Part shown: positions 15,001 to 27,000 of the stretch, piece by piece
How the letters are laid out: each line of letters opens with the position of its first letter
Position numbering within the stretch: position 1 is the first letter of the stretch
Program-made: the position numbers and the translations under genes
Notes under the pieces: model-generated
The model's database searches: none
The model's input: the letters and a program-made list of their open reading frames with translations, nothing else
What the model was told of the DNA's origin: nothing
NCBI GenBank assembly: GCA_023133595.1
Contig: JAGLWF010000007.1
Coordinates: 1 to 64,000 of the forward strand
DNA length: 64,000 nt
Origin: Nanobdellota archaeon
GTDB taxonomy: Archaea > Nanobdellota > Nanobdellia > Woesearchaeales > WJKV01
Direction of reading: 5' to 3'

Positions 15001-18000
15001 ATACAAAATCATAACCTTTCCGGATCACACCTTCTCGTCTTAATTTTACTTCTTCTAAAGCCAGATCAATCTCTGATAATAATCCAGTGTCAGTCACTTC
15101 CTCTCTGATTTCCTGAAGCGAATCCTGAGCAAACGAACTGACGTCAGAGAAAGGATCTTCCATTGATTTTATCAATGCAGGAACTGCTTTTGTGCTCTTT
15201 GTAAACCCAAGCATTTCTATTGCCATCCGTCGAACTTCGTAATTTTTATGTTCAAATGCCTGAATAAGCAGATTTTCATTTGAAAGTATATCCTCTACAA
15301 TCCTTTTTTCTTCAAAAGATCTTGCCAAGGTAGTAAGTTCTCCTATTTTTTCAAGATCAGCATAAAGATCAGATGTAGTTTCCCAGATTTTAAATGGAGG
15401 ATATTTAACTTCTGGTTCTGCAACCAGCTTAGTCGGCAATGGCTCTTCAAGTTCTTCTGTTGTGACTTCTGGACCCACAATTTCTGGTTCAGCTGGCTTG
15501 CTTATTCTCTTTGCTACAGATTTCGCAATCCTGTGAGCACCAGGAGCAAACATGAAAGCCAGGATACTGCCAGTAGTGTACCACAAGATGCTTCTATACG
15601 CAATATCAGCAACAGGATATGCCCACCCGAATTCTTTAGTATTCTTTTTGAGATCAATGAATGGAATGATCCAGCTTGCTGCCCGTCTGAGTCGTGATGG
15701 TTTTTCTTCGACAACTGCTTCAGGTGTCGGCTTTGCTTTTTCAGCTTGTAATCGTCTCTCTCCAAGTGAAGTAAAAATTGTCTCTGCAAACGGAGCATAG
15801 AAGAATGCAGGGATAAAGAAGAATCCAAATGCAGCTCTATATAATACATTAGGGACAAGATATCTCAGACCATATTTTTTAGTATTCTTGATCATATCTG
15901 CTGGAGGGAATATCCAGCTCAGAATCTTTCTTCCAAGTGAAGGTTCTTCTTCTACAATTGGTTCTTTTCTTTCAGCTTGTAATCGTCTCTCTCCAAATGA
16001 AGTAAAAATTGTCTCTGCAAACGGAGCATAAAAGAATGCAGGGATAAAGAAGAATCCAAATGCAGCTCTATATAATACATTAGGGACAAGATATCTCCAG
16101 CCATACTTCTGGAAGTTCTTTCGCATTTTTATCGGCGGGAATAACCAGTTTGCAAGTCTTCTGCCCAACGAAGGTTTTTCCTCGACAACTGGTGCAACTG
16201 TCAGCGCTGGAATCTGAACAGGCAATTCAACAGGTCGTCCAAGCAAAGCTTCTCTTAATGCAATCAGATTCTCTTTGTCAAGTTCTGTCAGCACATTATT
16301 GTCAATATCATATGCCAATACTCTTTCAATATCTCCTGCCAACTGTGTCCTAAATTTTACATCCTTCTCTTTGACTTCTTCTGGAGTAAATCCTTGGTCT
16401 ACAAGCTCCTGTCTTACACCTGCTATTTCATTCACCATGGTTCTAGATAATTCATAGAAGTTTCTTAGACGGTCAGGCAATGTCAATATTAATTTTATTC
16501 TGGCAACAATATCTTCTGGCTGTTCGAACAATTGCTGTTCAAGAATCTCATCAAGAGTAACACCATATTCTTGTTCTGCATCCCATCGCAGATTAATGAT
16601 ATCAAGTTCACGTAGAGTCAGAGCAGGTTCTGGCTCCATGACACTATCTCTAATTCCATAAGATAACCAAGAAAGATCTCTAGGCATCAGGCCGCGAGGA
16701 ACTTTTTCTTCGATAACAACTGCTCTCTTTGCAGCAACTTCTGCAGCTTTGGAAAGAACTTCAGGATCAACAACACTTCTTTCATCTACAAAAGAACGTT
16801 CATATCTTTTATATTTTGAATCGGTTACTGTTGTCGGATTTATTCTAATTTTATCTAAGATATCCCAATATCTGTATGGGATCCGCTCTAGTAAAATATT
16901 TTCAGCAATTGGTGTTAAATCTTCTCTCAAGACAAGCTTGCGGAACTCTGTTGGAGATTCATGATATCCCTGCGCAAACAAGAATTCTGAAGAATGCATT
17001 ATCTCTGTAATTTCCCATTCTTCCTTGATGCTTTTCTCTGCTGCCAATTCAAATCCAAACATCCTGGAAACTGTTTCAGGATACATCATTGCAAGATCTT
17101 CATAATCAATCCCTAACAAAGTACTTATCATATCTCTGTGATGATATATCGTACTCTCAGAAGAATATCCAAAGAATTCTTCTGGTTCTGTTGTGAACAA
17201 AATATGCGGAACATTATCATAGTCTATGAAAACAACTGCTTTTGCTCCTCTTAATCCATAACCAAGATTAAAACTGAAGATATCCAAGAAATTTTCAGCT
17301 GTTACCTGATTGAAGGCAACCTCTTTTAATTTCTTATGATCTATTGGAAGGATCGGTCCCATATAGTTTCTAGAAGAGATTTCTCTATAGACTTCTAATG
17401 GCACTTCTTCTTTTATGTTAGTCTTGATTACATTTTCTAAATCCTTTGGCTTTATTTCTGATTCTGGAATTCCCCAGATCAAATCTTCAAGTCTTGGGAA
17501 AGCCCGTATTCCAGTAAGAGCATAAACCTGATCAGCAAGTATGTTTCTTCTTTTTGCTAGTTCTTCTGGAACCTCTTCTTTGGTAAGTTCTTCTGTTGAA
17601 CGCTCTCTTAATCCGTCAAAAATCAAAGAAGTATAGCCTTTCCATTCTCTAAGATCTGGATGTGAATTCAATGGATGGGAAATACCATAGTATTCATTAC
17701 CTTCTGAATCAATAGTAAGACGCCAAGCAACCCAATCATCTCGAACAGGATCAAACAACCAACCACCATCAATCGCTTCTCCTAAATCTGCAACCACAGC
17801 ATCAATAGCAACAAGTTTCTGCACTTCCTCAACATCAAACTGAGGAACTTTCTTGACAGGAACTTTCCGACCATGTATGATTTCTTCTTCAAGAACAACT
17901 GCACGCTTGACTTTTGGTTCGAACACAGCTGGAACAGCCTCAGCTGTCACTGCTTTCAGAAGAGATACACCAATCAACATGTTCATCTCTTCAAGATCAT

Positions 18001-21000
18001 TCATATACGGTTCTGTTTCTCTCTTGACAATTTCTTCGAATTCTTTACGTTCTGCATCAGAAAGGATCTTTTTCCTTGCTTCCAACTGACTGCGTTCCTC
18101 ATCAGAAAGTCTTTCTCCTGTTTTCTCTGGCCAGAGCAGTTCTATCCAAACCTCTTCCTGCATCTGCTTTCCAGTAAATATTATTGAGTCCAGAGCTTTT
18201 CTATTAATCTCTGCTTGCCTTTTGTGTTCTGGATCAATAAATTCTGATATCCCAAGAGAATCAATTCTTGGCTGAACCACATTGTTCAAGAAGAAGCTGG
18301 TTCCAAGTCCCACTTGATGCCAGGCAGTTTCTGCATAAGGGATCTTTGCAAGTTCCTGGCTTGCTTTCAGTATCCGTGCTTGTTCAAATGTTCTGGCTCC
18401 TTCATTAAGTCCTGCTATTCTGGAAATTTCATCATCTGATATTCCTTCCAGGATCTTTTCCAATCTTGCTTTATCTTCTCCAAATTCACCACGTAATCTT
18501 CCTGGAAGAGTATATAGATAATCTTTACTGTGGCCCATGATATCACCAGCTGCCATCAACCGTGCAGCATAAGTGGCAGAGAACAGAAGATCTAATTTCT
18601 CCCGGGTGATTTCATTTTGTTCTAGATCAAAATCTTCTCTAAGAGTCTTTAGCTGATCTATACTCAATTTTTCAATAGAAGTTCCTGCAATACTTTGTAT
18701 TTTCTGAATTTCTTCTGCTGTTTCTACACCTTTGAATACAGTAGCCTCAATCAGGAACTGCGCTAATCTAACCTCAAACATGTCTTTCATGCCTAGTTCT
18801 TTCATGAATTTTTCAACTGCTTTCTTGCTTCTCTGTTCATGATCAACCTTCATCGCGCCAGTGACAGGGTCTGCTTCAAAATAACCAAAGTCGTGGACTA
18901 ATGATGAAATAGAAGATAATTCAAATATTCTTTTAGGCAATACAATACCAAGAGCACTCTCTGCCTGCCAAAGACCTTTGATCACAAAATCATCAAGCTC
19001 AATTGCGTGCAAGAAGTTATGGTATTCAACATACGGCCATTGATCATAACCCTGAATCTCTCCATAGATCATCCTCTTCAACAGGTTGAACGCGGATTCA
19101 GTAGCTGCAAAAGAATCCTCTAATAAGTCTTTTCTCTTTTCTCTTTCATTTTCAATCAGGATCTCAAGAGGTCCAGGAAGAACTGTTGTAGCATATTGTT
19201 CTTCAATAGCAATCGCTCTTCGAACTTCTACCGGCATCTCTGAAGGTGCTTCCCCAATAGCAATAGCTCTTCTCACAGCTATATCTTCAACAACTCTTCT
19301 CTCAATACTGTTTATAACCTCTCCATAGAACTCTTCTTGTTCTTTTGTCAGTCTTGGCTTTGCTTTCTCAAGATCAGCTCTAATCTCTGCAATATGTTCT
19401 GCAGGAGTGTCTGGTTCCACTGTAAACAAGTCTACATAAGTCCTGATCACATCCAGCAGCATTCCAAGTGCTTGATAATCACCTTCTGCCAGCTCACCTT
19501 CACCTTCTAAGAAATTACTTGCACCTACAATCTCAACAATCTCTGGCGACATATAATTTTCTTTCAGAATTTTTACAGTATCCTCATCAACTGCGTCTCC
19601 AAGATAATTCATGTACGCTGCAACAAGCAGTAAATTCTTTTCAGCTATCTGTTCTAAAGTTGGATTTTCCGGATCTAATAATAGGTCATTTGCAAGACCG
19701 TAGGTTACCATGACCAAAGCATCTCTGACGAATGCACCTTCTTTTTCAGAATAAAGCTCCTCTATTTCTTTTAATCTTCCTTTGAACAGACTTTTCGCAG
19801 CTATTGAAACAGCATAGGTGTCGTCTAGTTCTTTGACAATCCCAAGCTCCTGGACAACTCTTTCTGGAACATTTCTTATAATTTCAAGCATATCCACTTG
19901 TCTTGTTTCTCGATCAAGTTCTTCTATCAATTCAGAGCTTGCCTGGAATATTTCCCTGTCCTGCAATATTCTGTTGAGTTGTGCTGCTGCTCGTTTTTCT
20001 TGGAAGATCTCTCTTTCTCTGTCCAGATCAATACCCATGTTCTCTAACTGGAAAGTATTATCAAAAATCAGATTAGATTTTGCTTTTATCCTTTCAAGGA
20101 AAAGCATGTCCCACTTTGCGTCATATATCGGTCTTGTTTTTTCATCTGCAAAATATTGATCTGCCCGCCCTCTGTATTCTATTGCTTTCTTTGCAGCTGC
20201 TCTTCCGCGATCACTGTTTTCAATTGCGATATAGACAAGATAATCACCAGCAAATCTAGGACGCCCTATCAAACCAGGGTCCATTCCAGCTGAGTTTTCT
20301 TCATAACTATAAGTTCCTTCGATTAATTTAACAATACCTTCCTGGCGCTCGAATACTCTAGAATATATTCTTCTCACAATATAGTTGTGTAATAGGAAAC
20401 TAAGACGATATTCTTGTATCCCTGCAGCTTTATTTGTCTCAATGATTTCCTCCATATTAGCTTTATCTTGTTCGTCCAAAGTGACCATAATTGTTTCAGA
20501 AACATCACGCGGCAATAAGTCCATAACTCCAGGCATAATTATACCATTAAGTTTGGCAACATCCACTTTATTATCTACAACCATAGTCAACAGCTTTCCA
20601 TACAAATCTCTATCCAGATATCGCAACAACCGTGTGATATCATCAAGTTCAATCGGAACAACTTTTACTTCTTTGTCAAGAGTTTTAGATAATCTCTCTA
20701 GCCCTGTAAGAAGAGGTCCAGGCGCGTAACTGCCATCACGTAATCTTGTTCGAGTCAATGTGCTCTTGCCAGTACCAGGAACTCCACGAATTTCTATAAC
20801 ACCAGCACCATATTGCTGAAGAATCCTTTCAAACTCTTTTATTATCCTATCGACAGCATCATCTGTTCGATAAACAACTTTAGCTTCAAGACCTACATTA
20901 TTTCTAAGATCTTCTAATCTTTCTGCATAATTAGCTTCTTCAGTAACCTTCCTCCACTCTTTAAGCACTTCTGTAAATCTTTCAAGATCATCAGGAGTGA

Positions 21001-24000
21001 TTCCAAAGCCAGAATCCATGTGCTTGACTTCATCTTGAACCTTATCATAGATTCTCTGCAGATCTCTTTCAACCAAGACACGTGATCTTCGTACTTGTGT
21101 CGCGCGGGTCGGAGTTGGTGCTGGCCATATCATTGGTTTGCCAGCTTCTTTCCATGCATCAATACCATCTCTTCCAGATCGTATCGATGGAGAATTGTCA
21201 ATGATAATAGTTTCTGGATTTTCCTCAACCTCCTGATCCTGATCAACAAAATTGTAATAATACGCTTTATATGCAGGTGCGAGAAGGACTTTTCCAACTT
21301 CTGGTCTTCCACGCATCTCCATGCTTTCCAGATTTGTTAAATCATCAATCCATACCTTCAAGACAGCATCATAATCAATCCTGCTTTGGGGGACACCATG
21401 TACAGGATCTTCCATGACATCTGCCGGACCTCCACGCAGATATAATCCTTCAATAACAAACATGTCAATGTCTTCAATATTCTCAGTGTATTGCGTTGCA
21501 AACGCATTCTCATAAATCTTATCAACTTGTTCTGAGAAGTCTCTTACATCTTTTGGAATATCTCTTAAAGATCTGTAGATCTTTTCATCGCTCAATATAC
21601 GCAGATAATCTGCAAAGCTTCTTGCATTTCTGTTTGTTTCTCTGGTATCCTCTTCTAGAATATTCAGAATCCCTTTTTCTCTTCGCTCAGCTTTATCTAC
21701 TCTAGATATCTTGTGAACATAATAATGCTGTTCCTGGATAAATTCAGCAAACCTGTCAATCAATTCCAATTCTTCAGCATTCAGCTGGTTCAACCGAGTT
21801 AATATCAATAGCTCTTTCTCTTTACCAGTAGCGAGCCTTGGCTGTGTGATAATCTGCTTGATTGCCTCAATATCATTTACAAAGTAATCAACATGGAAAA
21901 TTAGGATCTTGTTCTTAGAAATTACAGTTTCACCGGTTTTCTCATCAATCAGATCGGTTTGCGTGATTTTATTTGCATAATAACTTTTTCCAGAGCCAGG
22001 AACTCCGCCAACACCGACAATGGCTCTGTCTTCTGGACCGCGTACTTTCTTTGCTTTTATCTCTCGCAATCTGGATTTTACTCTCTTGATAAGTTCAATC
22101 ATTCCTACTTCAACAGACATTGGTTTTTTGCCTGGAACTTTCAACGGGCGATATTTGATTGTGATCTCCCGTCTATCTTCACCGAATGGGAATGTGCCTG
22201 TGAATTCAATTTCTGTAGATTTATGTTTTAAGATTCTAAGTATCCCTTCTCTCTGTGTGATTCCTAATAACTCATTAGTCTCTTTTACATTCTCTAATCT
22301 AGCTTCAATTTGTGATCTGAATTCAGGATTATCCCAATGCCGTTCAGCATGACCTAATTCGCCAGCATACATTAAAGTAAAGACATCTTCTAGGTAAGAC
22401 ATAAACTCTCCAGAAGTATATCTTCCTTTCCGGATTGCTGAGACAACTTCTTTTGGCTGGTATCTTCCAAAAAGATCTTGAGTTGTAGGAGTAACCAGAT
22501 CTTCAAGCACCGGCACTTCAATAGTGATTTCTTCTTCTGGAATCTCAACTGGAGTATCTTCCCCCCCTAATTCAGCCCGCATCTCTTCCAGAGAGACACC
22601 AACTTCCACTTTCATTGATTCTATTATATTATCTACAAAATCTGCACCGAATGCCTGTTCAATGTCAGCTATTCGTGCAGAAAGTATATTATTAATATCT
22701 TCTATCACTTCTGGTGTTAATGCTGCAATCTCTTCAGCTGCTGCTGGCAGTGCAAATTCTGAAAGCTGATTCACTGTCAAGCCTTGTAAATCCTCAAAGT
22801 CCATCTTGTCGCTGATAATCCGCTCTGCAAGAACGCCAAGCGCACTCTTCTTTACTTCAGCATCAACAATTTTTGTATCTTCATAATATAATTCACCTGT
22901 TCGCAGATCAAATGTAAAGCCTCGGCTCTTACCATCAATATCATTCACCAGAACTTCCAGTCTCATATTCTCATCCATCATTCCAGGTTTTCCTTTTGCA
23001 AAACTCTTTTTATCGAATACAAAGTCTCCGAACTGGGCTAATACAGCCATTTCATGAGCAAGGATATCTTCTAATTTAGAAACATCATATTTTCCAGCGA
23101 CAAAGTTCCAGAACTTCTCTTCTTTTGCCTGCTCCAATACATTCACTTGCTCGATACGTCTCTCAACCATTTTTCTCAATCTTAGATCAGCGCCAGCAAT
23201 ACTGTTTTCTCCGATCTGCGTTGGCAGGAATGTGAATCTTCTGGTTCCTTCTTTGGTCTCTTTTCCAGTCAGGTGTTTCATTTCATTTCGCAGAAGATAT
23301 TCTTTGAATGCATTCTCTCCAACCCTAGCAGCGATATAAGATAGTGTGTCTGCATCTATTTCTTGTGAAGCGAGATCATATAATCCTCTATCAATGCCTA
23401 TTAATCTGTTTATAATGGTTCTTCCATCTCCAACATCAAATAATTTCTGGGATACAATATTCAAGACAGCTTTCTGAACATCCTGTATTGCTCGAATCTG
23501 TTCTTCGGTAAATATGCCATACTTGCTATACTCTACAATCTGTACTTGTTTCGCGCGATCTTCATTGAATCTTATAAGATTTTCAAGGTCTTCAACAACA
23601 GTATCTATCAGATCAAAGTAATCGCCAATTTTTGCGATAGGTTCACCAACATCTGCTAATCTTTTATTCAACATATCTGTCAATGTCTTCTCAAGCACTG
23701 TCCGGTCTGTCACACCCTTTCTCAGGTCTGTCTGCACAGCCAATAAAGAAGCGATTCTAACTTTATCATCCATTGGCATCCTGGCTAATGAAGGCATTTT
23801 ATTGATGAACGCAAACATATCATCCTCAGTATGGAAACCTTCCTCGATAATAAAGACAACACCCATCTTTTCAAAGCCAGTGATATCTGCGATCGGATGT
23901 CTGTCATAATTCTCATACATTAGCAGTCCTTCCAGATCTCCGATAACAACAACTCTACGCACTCTCTCCTTTCCAATCAATTCAACTGTCGGGCTTTGCT

Positions 24001-27000
24001 CGATAGCAATTGCACGTTTCGCACTGTCAACAAGCCTGTCAATTGTTCCTTCTTCACCTATCTTCTTCAGGAATTCCCCTGGCGTGAATCTCTTCACCTT
24101 TTCTCCTGCACCAAACTGTTTTCCAGTCAGGTCACCACCATCTTCATCCAAGAATATAATCCTATTTCCAAACAATTTCATATCAGCTGCTTCGTCATAA
24201 TCACTCCACAAGTATCCATCTTTGAATCTCTTAAGGAACTGCTGTTTCCTATTGAAAATTATCTTCTTCCAGATCTCTTCAGCAGAAGGTCTTAGGAATA
24301 CTGGTGGCGCTTCTTCTTCGATTGGGATTACAACTCTTGCAGGGACTACAGGAGCACGTCTCTCCTCAACTTCTTTCTTTAATGGCAAGAATCCAGCGAC
24401 ATCTAGTGTTATTTCATTTAATATAATTGGTATTTCTTCATTAACATATGAAGATATTTTTACTGCTTTGGGATTCGCTTTATATCTGCTCCAAACATCT
24501 GGATTCTCTTGAATAAATCTGTTCACTATCTCAACACCAGATTCTAGAGAATTAATATCCAGGGTTAAAGTTCTTCCTCTTGAAATAAATACTGGAGAAT
24601 CATACATTGAGGAATAACTGGCAGAAACCATAGCTCCTACTTTAGATAATCCAACTATTTTTGTAATAAGATCCCAATCTGCACTATTTGCTTCCTTCAA
24701 TCGTTCGAATCTCAGCTTCTTTTCTTTCTCTGCTTTTAGTTTTGCTAGACGTGCTTCTTCTTCTTTGCGTTTCTCTTCTAATATCCTTTCTTCTGCACGT
24801 TTCTTCTCTTCCTCAATTAATCTTAAATTCCTTAAACCTGCAGCATATTTCTTTTCTAAATCCTGACGCGCATCTTCTTTAAAGGTGTCCAAGTACCTAT
24901 ATAGTAAACCAATCTCTTCTGCTGTTACTTTATCTGGAGATGGATAATCAATGTCTTTTTCAGGAACCTGATCGCTAAAGACATGACCAACATCTCTTCC
25001 AAGAGCATCAGTTTGTCCAGCAATTGTGATTACTTGTCCCTGCTCGAACAAGAATTCAGCAGTACGCTGACCTTCTTCTTCTACAAACAATTTAACTTTA
25101 TTATCAGCAGTAATTTCATATCCAACATTGTTCACAACAGGAAGATCATTCTCTCTTGCTGCCAAAGCCGCGTGCGAACTTCTACCCCCTGTTTGTACAA
25201 TAACTCCTGCAACAGCTGAATGTTGTATAAATTTATTCTGCTCAACAACAGTATCATCAGTTACAATGATGACTTTTTCACCACGAGCCTCGATCCCTTT
25301 CATCTGTTGATCAAATGTTTCAAAGTCTTCTTTCAATTCTGGTGTTAAGACAAACAATCTTCCAGAAGCAACTCCGGTAATTCCAACTTCGCCAGTGATC
25401 GCAGGCTTATTTTTCTCAATATGCTCTTCACTAACTTCCTTGCTGAGAATCCGATCCTCCAATCCAGAAACCACTTCATCCAATTGCCCTTTATTCAGGT
25501 CTCCTTTTTCAAATCGCCTATAAGCGAACAACAACTTAGCTTTTGTTGTCATCTTTGCGCCACGCGTCTGTAAGATATAGAGTTTTCCATTCTGGATTGT
25601 AAACTCAATGTCTTGAACATTACCGTAGTGGTTTTCAAGCCTTTGGCTTAATTCTATTAATTCATCATAAATTTCAGGATATCTTGCTTCTAATTCTTTT
25701 ATATCCTTAACTTCAGCTTTGCCTCGTACAACATCCTCTCCCTGTCCTTTGAAGACAAGATTACCAAATGGTACTGCTCTTCCTGTCTCAGGACTGCTTG
25801 AGTGCAAGACACCTGAGGCACTTCTATCGTTAAGGTTTCCAAAGACCATTTCCTGTACTGTTACTGCGGTTCCAATTACATCCTTGAATAATTCTGGACT
25901 TTCTGCTCTTATACGGTTCGCTTCTTCACCATAGAATGAATTATAGACAGCATCAACAGCTAATCTCAATATATTATTCATATTTCCTTCTTTGAGAGCA
26001 TTGACAACATCAGCTCTTTTATTATCAATATATATCTGTTTAAATGCATCAACCAATTCCTCTAGTTCAGCTCGATTAAAGTCAGCAATATCTTTTCCTT
26101 TGCCAGCTTTCTCGATTGCGTCTTTGAACAATTGATCATCTATTCCTAGCGCAACACCACCAAACGATTCTAAGAATCGTCTATAACTATCAAGTGCAAC
26201 CTTCCAACTTTCTTCTTCACTCAATCCAAATTCTTTCTGGAATGATTTTGCAAAGGCTTCAAGAGAGACATCATTAAATCCTAGATCCAGTATCGTATCC
26301 ATTAAACCAGGCATACTCACAGCAGCGCCACTTCTGACAGAGACAACTAATGGATTTTCAGGATCATTAAATTTCTTGCCAGACATATCATCTTGCTGCA
26401 TTATTCTTATTGCTTCATCAACAAGCCTATCCATCTCTGCTTTTTCTTCTGGTGTTAATTCTTTATTTCTAGCAGTATAGATTAACCTTTCAAGTTCTGC
26501 ACTAAAGACCACAGCAGGCGGTACTGGCAATCCAAGTGAGGCCATTTCTGCAAGATTAGATGCTTTTCCGCCAACACGACTCTTCAATCTTCCCTTCGAC
26601 GGAATATCTGTTGATTCTTCAGCAGGAACTCCTTTCTTTCCTAAGAAGAATAATTTTTGCTTCTCTTTATCTGCAAGACCACTATCTAATATTTGTTGAT
26701 ATTGATATTGTGCATATCTTTCTAATTCATCAAGTGTAAACAGAACAAAATAACCACCGTAACGCGCATTCCATTTTATCCGAACTTTATTGCTCGGAAG
26801 ACCTAAATCTTTGAACACCTTACCAAGCCTCAACAACCAATCGTTAATTCCGCCTGTTGTGAATTTTTCTGTTGGAACTTCTGAATTATCCATAGAAACA
26901 TGGAATAAGATTGGGACTTCTTCTGGATCCTTAACATTTTTCGGCAGCCAGTTGATATGACCAATTCCGCCACCAACCTCAGCTCCAACTAAATTGATTT

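Noticed and set aside
22980-23110. A third metallopeptidase site (ILAHEMAVLAQF, near 23060)
   Set aside because: HEMAV lacks the second His of HExxH and no zinc ligand pattern follows.
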